This document shows positions 52,344 through 62,877 of a stretch of DNA of 64,000 nt, in pieces. The DNA is from Pseudeuparius sepicola (taxonomy: Eukaryota > Arthropoda > Insecta > Coleoptera > Anthribidae). The stretch lies in the NCBI GenBank assembly GCA_963920635.1, contig OY987306.1, forward strand, positions 11,736,001-11,800,000, written 5' to 3'. Within the stretch, counting starts at the first letter, position 1. The number at the start of each line of letters is the position of its first letter. The notes under the pieces are model-generated. The model had not been told where the DNA came from. It saw only the letters and a program-made list of their open reading frames with translations, and ran no database searches. The position numbers and the translations under genes are program-made.

Positions 52344-55083
52344 AGTCCCTAGTACACGGTCCTTTTTTCATCATTATTACAAAAGTCGTACAAATGGTAT
52401 TAGGGGCTTCATTTTAACGAGTGTGTCACACTGTACAATTTTCAGAGTGCGGGACGGACGCTTTCAAGCACGCACAGCACCTAAACCTGTCATTCTAGGG
52501 CAGTTACTATTTTTTATTACCAAACTCCAAGTTTTATATTAATTGAAAGATTATGCATTAAAACAAAAGAACTTTTTTTTTTGTCCGAGGGCACAATCGT
52601 CGAGTCCGACACTCGCAACATGTCACTAGCGTGGTACCGTTTTTTTATTGCACAGCACCTAATTTTTAATTGAAATTGCTCATAATTGCCTAAAAAAGAT
52701 AGTCGATAACTTGTCCGACAAATGTTCAGCCTCGTTTCTTCAGTCCGACAACCTGAATATGTCAGTTATGACAGGTTGCATTTTGCGATTAGAAAATTTC
52801 GGACAAAACTCACACGTGATTGATTGGTATGTTTTTGAACCAAATATAGCACTGTCCGACAAAAATAGTAGATGAAATTGCCAGTTTTTATAATCGAATT
52901 TTAATTTCTGTGAATAATTGTAGCTGCAAATATTATGTAAATTAATTTTTGCACTGCAGGTACTAAAGTGATCACTTTACTCCTTCTTTTGCGGGACTAA
53001 AGTGCTTCATTTACTCCCTTGGGACTAAAATCTTTTAGTCCCTTGGAATTAAAAGTAACAAAAACAATAGAAACTATGACCAACTATGTACTTTATTTTT
53101 AATAACATTAAGTTTTCAGTTACAGTAGTGTGTGGAAGTGCCAAAATTGGCCTAAGAGATATTAAAGAAAAAAATGTGAGGTATTAGGGGAACCAAAAAA
53201 CCATATTTTAAAAATATTTTCAGTTATACAGGATGTACGACGAAGGTGTGGTGGCAAATGAGATGATTTTTTTAAATGGAACACCCTGTATATTATATTT
53301 TAGGATTCTACGGAAAATTATAAAAACATCTGAAGAATGTCATTTTTTTAAAATTAGTAGATTTTGAGCTACAAACATGCATTTTGACTACTTTGCACCG
53401 TTGTAGCAAGAAAACTGGTTGAGATAGAACAAAATAAATTTCACTTTCCTATCTTAACAATTCTAGAGCTATCTGGTGGTGTAACTGATGGTTGGAACCA
53501 AGGTACCAACTAGTAACTTTACTGCAGATACCCCAGACTGCTAGCTCATATAAAAAATTTAGCATTTTGGTGCCCTTCATCATAAAGTGCATTCTCCTAT
53601 ACCTGGTTTGATATAAAATTTAAACCACCTTGCTTAGATGGTCCAAAACATTTATTAAACATGATTCAGCGATCAAGATATCTTCCCGAAAGTCTGCTTA
53701 AGATATAGATCCGGTAAGTAAGGGGAATTAGTTCTTTGCTAAAATCCAGGAGAGTCGTGCTACTCCTGGAATTATAAGACATTATAAGACAATTCTCAGT
53801 ACCTGAACTTAATTTCAATGCAGAGAGTTATGGGCATCTGGTTGACTGGCAGACAAGTAAATTCAGAGTTACAAGAGCTTATAAAATCAGTACGAAAACT
53901 GTGGAAAGAATGGTCAGCAGTTGCTGGAATAGAAGCAAGTGATGGCTTTGTTATGGCGAAGTTGAAATCAAGGTCTGAAATTCCGAATTTTAATACAAAA
54001 AGGGAATTTTATTAAATTTCATGGGAAGTGGGTGGGTGGGTAATCCAGACATAGGTACGTCCTAGTGGTGATTTCTGGGTAGTTTATTATGGAACTATTA
54101 GTTTGTAGTTACTTAATGAATTAGCGAAAGTCTATGCAAACCTTCTAACAAAAGATATTAGATTTATTATAGTAATACATTTGTATATGTGTTATGATGT
54201 CCTAGAGAGTCAAAATTTTGCACAGTAAACAATGTTTATAAGTAGCAACTTTTGGTTACTAGCCTATCTCCAATTTCCAAAAAAAGAAAAACCTAATTTT
54301 TTCGCTGCACTCAAGTGTGGAGCCGGCCGGACCATGAGGCCACAGTACAATTGTACCCAGTAGATCAACTTGATGCCATTGACGGGACAAGGGCGCAACG
54401 GAGGTCTCAGCTGAAATACGCCAGTCACGTATTCAGAAATATTACATCTTGGATATTGTAAATATCAATTATAAAATGAATCATAATAGCTTTTTTGTAT
54501 CATACACTCTCTGTAGTATAGTATAGTGCGCGCGCTTTGGCACTACTTTCAAAAATTTTAATTTTTTTTCATAAGTTTGCATCATTTATTTTGATAGACA
54601 CCTATTTTTTTAATAAACATTTTATTTGAAAGTGAAAAAAATTAAGATTATACCTTTTGTAATCGCAAAACACAACCTGCCATAACTAACATATTCAGGT
54701 TGAGACTGAAGAAACGAGGCTGAAAATGTTTCGGACAAGTTATCGACTATCTTTTTTAGGCATTTATGAGCAATTTCAATTAAAAATTAGATGTTGTGCA
54801 ATAAAAAAATGGTACCATGTTAAAGTGACATGTTGCGGATATCGGACTCGACGATTGCGCCCTCTTTTTTGCAGACAAAAAAAAAATTGTTTTGTTTTAA
54901 ACCATAATCTTTCAATTAACATAAAAATTGGGGTTTGTAATAAAAAATCGTAACCGTGCTAGAAAGTGCCCATCCCGCACTCTGAAAATTTTACAGTGTG
55001 GTAGACTCGTTAAAATGAAGTCCCTAATACCATTTTTACGACTTTTGTAATAATGATGAAAAAAGGACACCGTACTGGGGACT
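52344..55083. mobile_element. 2.7-kb MULE-like foldback with ~450-bp terminal repeats
   Basis: Ends AGTCCCTAGTACACGGTCC and GGACACCGTACTGGGGACT. Arms 52344-52800 and about 54630-55083 share TCATCATTATTACAAAAGTC, AGAGTGCGGGA, GATAGTCGATAACTTGTCCG and ACCTGAATATGTCAGTTATG. The flanks ATATATATT and ATATCTATT form a 9-bp duplication with one mismatch, as for MULEs. The interior (52800-54630) is AT-rich, with no transposase recognised. A 65-codon frame at 53818-54015 (QELIKSVRKLWKEWSAVAGI) is unidentified. Confidence 0.65.
53226..53297. repeat. Small ACAGG..TG / CACCCTGT inverted end pair
   Basis: TATACAGGATGTACGA and GGAACACCCTGTATATTA about 70 bases apart inside the foldback; a miniature or internally deleted mariner-type MITE. 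Confidence 0.4.
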
Positions 55084-55119
55084 ATATCTATTTACACTTT
55101 TGTTTTTGTGCTGTGTTAC

Positions 55120-55242
55120 CTGTTTCATAGTTGGTTCAGGCATAGGACATCCAGAATTTTTATATTCCAAATGTTTGTAGTGTGACATTATTTTATCTTT
55201 GCACTCTAAAACTTCACACACTAAGCACTCATTTGCAGACAT
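55120..55242 (-). CDS. Probable first coding exon, zinc-finger-like
   Basis: The minus strand ATG at 55242 opens MSANECLVCEVLECKDKIMS, then HYKHLEYKNSGCPMPEPTMK, and ends CAG|GTAACA, a good donor, after 41 codons in phase 0. C-x2-C-x11-H-x2-H is close to, but not a standard, C2H2 finger. The MULE-like foldback begins 37 bases beyond the donor, inside what would be the first intron; further exons were not found on its other side. It could be a host gene or another transposon's gene. Confidence 0.4.
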
Positions 55243-56700
55243 ATTTACTGGATGTGAAAGCAAACTGCACAATCAAACCGAAAATATACAGCAAAAGAAA
55301 CAAACTGAAACTTGAAAAGAATATCCACTTTTGCTCTCCCTACTAATCGATTAGATGGGGAATCCCTCAGTGGAGGCGTGGCGCCGCTTCTACAGTATTC
55401 AATTTCCCCTGCTTTACCCCACCACCTCACACTACTTCATTCGCTGATTATAATATTTTATTACAATCACATCCCATCTGCTATTCGCTCGTTCCTCTCC
55501 CTACCTTGATTGTAATATTTAAATAGTGGTAACATTGCATTTATACCTATCCCTTTTCTACTTATTTGGTTTCTCATTAAGAATAATATCCGTACCTCAG
55601 AGCAGAAATGCATCAAGTCACATAACATACATTTTGCAGGAGAGTGAAAAGAAAATCTTTGTTTCCGGTTACAGTTTTTTGTGAATAATATGCACATTTT
55701 TTACTTTAATAAAAAAAAGTTTCTACCAACTTCACAGTGATGAAAAAGTATCCTAAGGGTATAAAAAATATATTTTGAATAACTATTTTTGCTAAAAAAT
55801 GGACCGTGGAAGGTGGACTTAGTACTGTTTATAAAATGCTATATTAGGCATATTTAGTCCTAATACGGTCAGGGTATAGCAGTGGAAAAAGCGCGAAATT
55901 TGGATCGAAGTCACGGAAAAAACAAAAAATCGAAATTATGGACTTTATACAGTTTTGTTCTCCAGTTATTCAAAGAGAAGTACAGGGTATTAGGAATTAG
56001 ATAGAACACAGGGCACAATATCAGACAGGTGACTAGGCTATTGTTTCTGTTGTCATGATATTTTAACTTGACATTTATTAATCTGTCATTTCACTTTGAC
56101 GTGACATGATCTTTGAGAAAGGAGGAAGATGTATTCTCCGAAAGCCCAGAAAACATATTTGTCGAAGTTATTTTTTGAGTTCAAAGTTTCGTTCGCTTAC
56201 TGTTAAGAATTTATGAATTTTCCAGGCAAATTGAAAAAATTGTCTTATCAGTTTGGTGGTGAAAAACCCAATTTAAAATTAAATGGATCTGTTTACACCA
56301 CAAATAATATTAATATTCCAAATGATATTTTATTCTGTATATTCTAATTATTTGTCATTCAAATGGATCGAGCACTAATACTGGTCTGGCGACTCTCTGG
56401 CATACAATAGTAAGAATATAGCCGCAACAAAAAAACAAATAAGTACAGGAGAGATAGGTATGAAAGTCACCTTTTTACATATCCCTCTTATATGTGATTT
56501 CTTATTATGGATATATTCTTACTCGTTCACCAGATGACTGCCAGCTCAGTATGGCTGGGCCACAGCTATCCAAAATAGCTTTGCAGAAATTCAAAAAAAT
56601 TCCACCAAAATAGAAGCTAATATTCAATTGATTTTTATTTTGAAATATATATATATATATTTTTATAAATCTCATGTCCAAAATTACTTCAAATATTGTT
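55243..56700. other. No recognisable gene
   Basis: AT-rich sequence with short random frames. An (AT)n microsatellite lies at about 56644-56663. The upstream part could hold the promoter of the exon at 55242, where GC-richer sequence at 55350-55430 (GAGGCGTGGCGCCGC) lies. Confidence 0.35.
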
Positions 56701-56712
56701 TATACCAAATAC

Positions 56713-57031
56713 TATACAGGGTGATTCAGTTTTAATCTGCAACACTTCAACAGGTGATAGAAAACCAAAAAATAACCGCACTTTCTTCTATAAAGTATAT
56801 CATTTTAAGGCCTTATAAAAAAGTTACAGGGTGTTAAAGTTGCAAGAAATATGTGGAATTTATTGAATATTTTACAAACTAGTTGAGATATTTAAATCAT
56901 ATTTGGTACACGTTATAACAGCATGGGTTAGCATAAAACCTGTTAATATCAAACATCTTGAACAACCAGTGGCGTAGAAATGGGTAATTAATACAATTTA
57001 TTTTAGAAAAAAAATAGGACCACCTTGTATA
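56713..57031. mobile_element. MITE with TATACAGGGTG / CACCTTGTATA ends
   Basis: TATACAGGGTGATTCAG at the left and GGACCACCTTGTATAG at the right, TA flanks, about 320 bases, non-coding. ACAGGGTGTTAAAG at about 56826 is an internal third end-like motif. Confidence 0.45.
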
Positions 57032-57231
57032 GCAATAAAATGTATTCAAATTCTTATGTAAATTTTTATTGTAAACAAAAACGTTCTCTTAGCATTTTTT
57101 GATATGTGTCATGGTTTCATAGCAAATTTGATTTTTTCATAATATTTCGGGGCACTTCTGAAAAATTATCTAAAAAATTTGCTCCATAAGTAACACTTAA
57201 AAGATTTAGCAGATTAAGTTTCGGTATTCTA

Positions 57232-57815
57232 ATTACAGTTTATGTTGTATGTTAAATCGACATTAATGTACACCTATAAAAGCAAACATTTGATATTACC
57301 GATACAAAACACTTACCAGACTCAAACAAGGACTCAACAGAATCTTTTGGTACCAACCTCTTCTAAGACCATATCTCAAAGATTTTTAAGTTATTTGGGT
57401 CCAAAATTTTACAATCTTTTTCAGTTGGAAATTAGACAGCTACACGACAACTCAACCTTTCAAAAATGAATGTCACAACTCATAGATGAAAATAAGTTGA
57501 TGTTTAAGAAAATCCTTACAGATAAGTAAACAATCTAATTATTTATTACAGCTTTATTTAATTTAATTATTAATAGTAGGTATTTATAAACTATGGACTT
57601 TGAATATTGGATTTTGGACTTCAAAAACTAGTAATTGATTTTAGATTTTAATATCTTAGTTTAATGAAATATTGTTTTTTGTACTGATTTGTATTGTATT
57701 GACTTGCACACACAAGCGGTCTAAACACTGCTTAGATGTACTCATTACTTGTACCCTATGTATAATTATTGTAATTTTCTATCATTGATTTTGAAATATA
57801 TTTGATTTGATTTTT
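57232..57815 (+). pseudogene. LINE 3' end (C-terminal RT region plus tail)
   Basis: The plus-strand frame reads TYQTQTRTQQNLLVPTSSKT, ISQRFLSYLGPKFYNLFQLE and IRQLHDNSTFQK, the last residues of a Jockey-clade ORF2 (compare YNTRNRQNLRPVFTNLTYIQ in the LINE at 8471). It stops near 57467. About 350 bases of 3' UTR follow, ending ATATTTGATTTGATTTTTTT, a (TTGAT)n-like tail. Strongly 5' truncated. Confidence 0.65.
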
Positions 57816-58688
57816 TTGTTACATATTTGTTGGCCTGAGGCCCCCAGGGCCCCATTTTCTTTTAATTTTCATTGTTTTTCCTGTAGAGCTTTTACAAGTT
57901 TTCTAGAAATTTGCTAGAGCTTTATGATTAGTGCATCTAGCATTGGCCAGGGATATACTAAAGTAGTCTCCAGTTTTCCATTTGAGTATATAAGCCCTGT
58001 GAATTGGGCCTGGAAGTAAGTTGAAGGATAGAACGTGATTTTGGTGTGAGTTTTGGAGCTGAAAGAATATTCTTGGTCAGTGACAGTATGTGACAAGTTT
58101 ATTTATTGTGAAGGCTAAACAATAAGGGTGGTAACCAAGGCAATGAGTTAGAACTGTTATTGTTGAGATCTGGTACATTACGAATATTATTTTCTCATTT
58201 ATTTCGCATTTATATCATTCCTTTCATAGCTCAATGTGTTTTTGCATTTTAGATATTTCTCGGTATGACTCACAGGCTGCCTATGTAAAGAGCTGGGCTG
58301 TTGAACCGGGAAGAGAAGAAGGAATCTTTCCAAAATGGGGTGTGTGTCGATTATATGTTTGGAGAAGAATACATTTTCAGCATCAATGAAGTCTTGCTGT
58401 TGCAAGTCATGTTCGTGCAAGTACCGTACCTCATAGCAATATCCCAACATTTAAAAGCAGAAAAAAATCATTGACTTAGATAAACCTGAATGATGCCCGC
58501 TGAAAGGTTAAGGAGCAATACCATGAATCGACAACTTGTCCAGCGTTCTTGACCATCAGCTGTGTTTAAAGACATGTGCATGCATTTTCTGCCTCGACCT
58601 TAATTCAAACAAGGCCGATCGAAGGAAGAAAAACATGTAGTCTAAATAGTTCGGCGACGCTACGGACAACGCCACCGCAGCCCCATTT
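57816..58688. other. No recognisable gene
   Basis: A plus-strand stretch after TTTTTGCATTTTAG (58236-58249) reads YDSQAAYVKSWAVEPGREEG in one frame and is exon-like, but it has no clear donor or motif. An 83-codon minus frame over the same place is not recognised. Confidence 0.3.
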
Positions 58689-58690
58689 CA

Positions 58691-60637
58691 TATACAGTGT
58701 GACCCATTTGTTTTGGGGTCAGTCTGTAAAAAGTGTATCAATCGTGCGATTTGGCTGATTTTTTTTTTTAATTGTAGAGCTCGATGAACTGCACATTTTG
58801 AACAAAAATTGCCTGGTTCGCATAAAATCCAAAGCCTACTATGACCGTTTTTATGAGCAAAATTTTAAGAAACCATATTAGCGTTTTTTTTTTTTGAAAA
58901 AATCTGTGTGCGCCAATGGATTGAGCACCCCTCGAAATGGGTATGTACAAAATTTCATCAAAATATTTCAAGTAATAACGATTTTGTAGAAAAATTAAAA
59001 ATGCAGCCAAGGTACGTCTTTATTTTCAAAAATTCAAAGTTGGCCATGGAAAATAATTGAATTGTAATAATACAACCTTATGCTTATAAACACAAAACAT
59101 AAAAACAATTAAAATTATAAAATTTTTGTAACTTCTACCAAGCCTCCATTTTCTACAATGCATTTGTCGTTCCTCTTGCGTACATTCAAAATTACATTTC
59201 GTATTTGCTGTGGAGTAATTTCCTCACAACTACGGTTTATCCTAGCTTGCAGTTCTTGTAAATTATGGGGTCTTGACTTATAAACATTTTGCTTAAGTGT
59301 ACCCCAAAGAAAAAATCTAAAGGAGTTAAGTCCGGAGATCTCGGTGGCCACTCACAGAAAGGACTATTTCGCCCTATCCAACAGTTTTCAAAATTATTAT
59401 CTAGCCAGTTTCTGATTAAACGAGCATTATGAATAGGACTGCCATCTAACTGTAACTTTAAATTTAAACGGTATCTTAATGGTAACTCATCTAAAGCATT
59501 TCTAAATTCAATTTCTAGAAAATTCAAGAAGCCAGCCGCATTCAAATTCCCTTCAAAGAAAAATGGGCCAATTATTCTGTCGCGTAGTATTCCACACCAA
59601 ACGTTAATTTTTTGTGAATATTGTCTCCTTGCATTTATTATAAACTCTGGATTTTCAGCTGACCAGTGACGGCAGTTTTGACTTGATACTACACCATTTG
59701 TAGTAAACGTGGCTTCGTCGGTGAATAAAATTTCATTTAAAAAGTTGCCATTATGGAGATATTCACCTTGCAGCCAATAGCAAAATTCTAATCTTCTCTC
59801 CTCATCTCCTGGTGCCAGGGTGTGCAAAAATTTTGGCTTAAACGGTTTTATTTTGTTTTGTCTCAAACATCTCCTTATACTCTCTCTGGGTATATGAAGG
59901 TCTAAACTAGCCGTTCGAACACTATTTCGAGGATTGTCACTAAAGTATTGCAGAATTTGATTGTTATTTTCAACAAGTCCACGGCGTCCATTTTGCCTAG
60001 TTTTTAATAAATTTTTAGAAATCGATCCAGTTTCATCAAAAATATTGTTTATACGTTGTACAGTACTTCGACTCACTGATCTACCTGGGTGTCTATTGTT
60101 AAATTCAGCCGCAGCTTCTGCTGCCGAGCGCTCGTTGTCGCCCACGAGTCGAACAATTTCTATTTTGTCTCTTATGCTTAAATATTCCATAATTATGATA
60201 ATTAATTGTATTGAGCACAAACAATTTCTGAACTCAATTTAGACAGTTTGACACTTAATAAAAGTAAACAATTCAATTATTTTCCATGGCCAACTTTGAA
60301 TTTTTGAAAATAAAGACGTACCTTGGCTGCATTTTTAATTTTTCTACAAAATCGTTATTACTTGAAATATTTTGATGAAATTTTGTACATACCCATTTCG
60401 AGGGGTGCTCAATCCATTGGCGCACACAGATTTTTTCAAAAAAAAACGCTAATATGGTTTCTTAAAATTTTGCTCATAAAAACGGTCATAGTAGGCTTTG
60501 GATTTTATGCGAACCAGGCAATTTTTGTTCAAAATGTGCAGTTCATCGAGCTCTACAATTTAAAAAAAAAATCAGCCAAATCGCACGATTGATACACTTT
60601 TTACAGACTGACCCCAAAACAAATGGGTCACACTGTA
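58691..60637. mobile_element. maT-type mariner with ~370-bp terminal repeats
   Basis: Left arm 58691-59064 and right arm 60269-60637 are inverted copies with very few differences, starting TATACAGTGTGACCCATTTG, flanked by TA. A single transposase gene fills the space between on the minus strand. Long, nearly identical arms and one inactivating change suggest recent activity. Confidence 0.85.
59115..60190 (-). pseudogene. maT-like transposase, one-base deletion
   Basis: Cut-and-paste DDE transposase. The likely start at 60190 is MEYLSIRDKIEIVRLVGDNE; an upstream ATG at 60220 adds ten hydrophobic residues. Two helix-turn-helix regions: SAAEAAAEFNNRHPGRSVSR and NSVRTASLDLHIPRESIRRC. Catalytic parts: EILFTDEATFTTNG (first Asp), KINVWCGILRDRIIGPFFF, LQLDGSPIHNARLIRNWL (second Asp) and WPPRSPDLTPLDFF (third Asp, 37 residues later: DD37D, the maT type). 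At 59310-59315 (six T on the coding strand) one T is missing, so the last 65 residues (LWGTLKQNVYKSRPHNLQEL to VEVTKIL) are out of frame. Everything else is intact; about 358 residues. Confidence 0.85.
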
Positions 60638-60639
60638 TG

Positions 60640-61800
60640 TAAACCAACTAATAGATGGACGTCTTAGTTTTTCTTTGTTAGCAACAGTTGCCATTGAAAT
60701 AAAGATGTATGTATGTAAATATATTTGTTGGAAACTAATAGCGGATGTTATCTTTTGTTGTTGGGGGTATTCTTTCCTCACGAATTATTGAAGTAAAGTG
60801 AATTTTGGAGAAAAGTATTGAAACTACATAAGCTTCTGTTCTAAATTTTACTTTTTCATAAAACAAAATTTAATAATGAAAATGCATGTAGACACTAAAG
60901 GTAGTAAAATTTAATGATTTCATGTAGGTTTGCTAAAATTAATCTGAATTAAATGTGTTGTTTAGAAAAAAGTAAAAAAACTCTGAAATTTAATGAATTA
61001 TACAGGGTGAGTCCTTAGTAATGGCACATAGTGCAACCGCATATATTTTGGGCCAAAATATTACGATTGAGGCTAATATGCCTTATAGAAATGTTGTTTG
61101 TTTAAGAAATAGAATTATGGCTACATCTCCCAAACTAATCAAGCCGATAAACTGACATTTGGCACTGCTGTGTTTTTGGAGATGGAGAATAAGCTGAAAA
61201 TGTCAATTTCGCCGTATCTCACTTGCGCAGTTTTTGGATTGTGTTTTTACTCCTAACTTTTTTGAGGTTATCTTTTTGGCCTGGCAGGTTCGTCATTTTA
61301 GTGCATCTTTTAATTACACTATGACTCTCCATACATACAATTTTAACTTTAATATTGTTTGATTCAAAATAAAGTACTAATTGTAAAAAATATGTGTCCG
61401 ACAAATACACGCTGGAATTCTAGTGGTTTAACAAACTTACTCCTGGCTATCCTAATCAGATATACTATCAATTTATCGACTTTAAAATAGGTATAGTAAG
61501 AAAATGACATATGACATATTATTGATGACATATGACAGAGTGACATATTATTATAAACTATATAGTCATAAATTTTTCATAATTAGTGAATGTAAGTACT
61601 GAAAATAATTTTTCTCAAAATATTCCTATATTGTATTTGAATTTACGCGCCACAGTTTCACACGAACCACGTGACTAAGACAGTCTCCAACGACGCCAAG
61701 CCGGAGCATCCAGTCACATGTTTGTATATCTAAGAAGTGCACGCATCGATTGAATTTTTGAATATTTCGGAGTGTTTATTTCAATGTTTTTAACATTATT
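60640..61800. other. No recognisable gene
   Basis: AT-rich. TATACAGGGTGAGTCC at 61001-61016 is a single MITE-type end without a visible partner. Confidence 0.4.
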
Positions 61801-61813
61801 TATCAAATAAAAA

Positions 61814-62062
61814 ATGGAGTGTTTTTTGTGCAGTGTTTTGAGTGAAAATCCAAATTGTAGGACAAAAAGAGAGGAAATAAAACAATTTAATCCGGAAATA
61901 TTATCTATGTGTAAAAAGTTTTTGAAGGCTAGAAAATATCATGGCCATAAATATAACAACGTGGTCCTGCCTGATGATCACATTGATACTATTATAGGAT
62001 ATCACTCGACCTGCTATAAGGATTTTGTTGTTAAAAAGAAGTATTTGATAGATGAAAGCTAA
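61814..62062 (+). CDS. 82-residue zinc-binding-like protein or fragment
   Basis: Intact small frame from an ATG in good context (AAAAAATGG). It opens MECFLCSVLSENPNCRTKRE and closes VVLPDDHIDTIIGYHSTCYK, DFVVKKKYLIDES. The C-x2-C near the start and the GYH.TCYKDF motif near the end are typical of the N-terminal zinc-binding region of large uncharacterised insect proteins, some of which also carry the nuclease and Cys-rich parts seen at 31-34 kb. Here it ends at TAA without a splice donor, so it is a truncated copy or a stand-alone small protein. Confidence 0.45.
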   Translation: MECFLCSVLSENPNCRTKREEIKQFNPEILSMCKKFLKARKYHGHKYNNVVLPDDHIDTIIGYHSTCYKDFVVKKKYLIDES

Positions 62063-62240
62063 GACAGAATAATTATATTTTTTTAATGTTCTTGAATATT
62101 ATAAATACATACATATAAATTTATTTTTTAAATATCATTTAATATTATTGAAATATTATTTGATACGGATATTAAGTTAAAAATTAGTAAATAATATACA
62201 TGTGCTCCGTTCTCTACGCAGCATATTTGTATATACGATG

Positions 62241-62814
62241 TATACACGGTGTTTCAGCGGAAACGTAACAGGCTCTTAAATTCTTGCATCCTTTTTTTAA
62301 TCGAATGTGTTAAAAACATTAACAAAGATTATAAAAGTGATTTTATAAAAAAAGAAGTTGTCCTTTCATTACTTACGGCCGCCGACCACCACTTTCGGCT
62401 TAATTATTTAAAAATACCAAGCAGTAAATCTAAAGTCGATCGATTTCCGAAAATCATATGCAGGTGTATAGAGAATTGAGAGACATTTCCAAAAATGTGC
62501 GAAATGAACCCCCTTCCCATTTAAATTTTTTGAAGGGGTTCAACCCCCGCTCAGGGGGTTGCAGATAGACCTATCAATTTTATGCCAAAAGATGTCCCCC
62601 TGCCAAACAAAATTGACCTCTTTTTGCGTTATTCCAAAAAAACATTTTCCCGGACGTTATAGAGCCTGTGACGTTTCCGCTGGAACACCGTGGGACAACT
62701 TCTTTTTTATAAAATCACTTTTATAATCTTTGTTAATGTTTTTAACACATTCGATTAAAAAAAGGATGCAAGAATTTAAGAGCCTGTTACGTTTCCGCTG
62801 AAACACCGTGTATA
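62241..62814. mobile_element. 574-bp palindromic MITE
   Basis: Starts TATACACGGTGTTTCAGCGG and ends with the reverse complement. Arms of about 130 bases are essentially perfect through TTAAATTCTTGCATCC, AACATTAACAAAGATTATAA and GAAGTTGTCC. A third, partial copy of the end (CGTTTCCGCTGGAACACCG) lies near 62672, so part of another copy is nested. Non-coding; the frame at 62249-62479 is fortuitous. Confidence 0.75.
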
Positions 62815-62877
62815 TGTTAATATGATGTATTAGTATGTGTACTACACTATACTAATGCCAACGAATATATTGTGTAT

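Noticed and set aside
55036..55119. Continuation of the minus-strand zinc-finger-like frame past 55120
   Set aside because: A good splice donor ends the exon at 55120, and the rest runs into a transposon arm.
62249..62479. 76-codon plus-strand frame
   Set aside because: It lies within a palindromic MITE, and part is the arm read through; no conservation expected.
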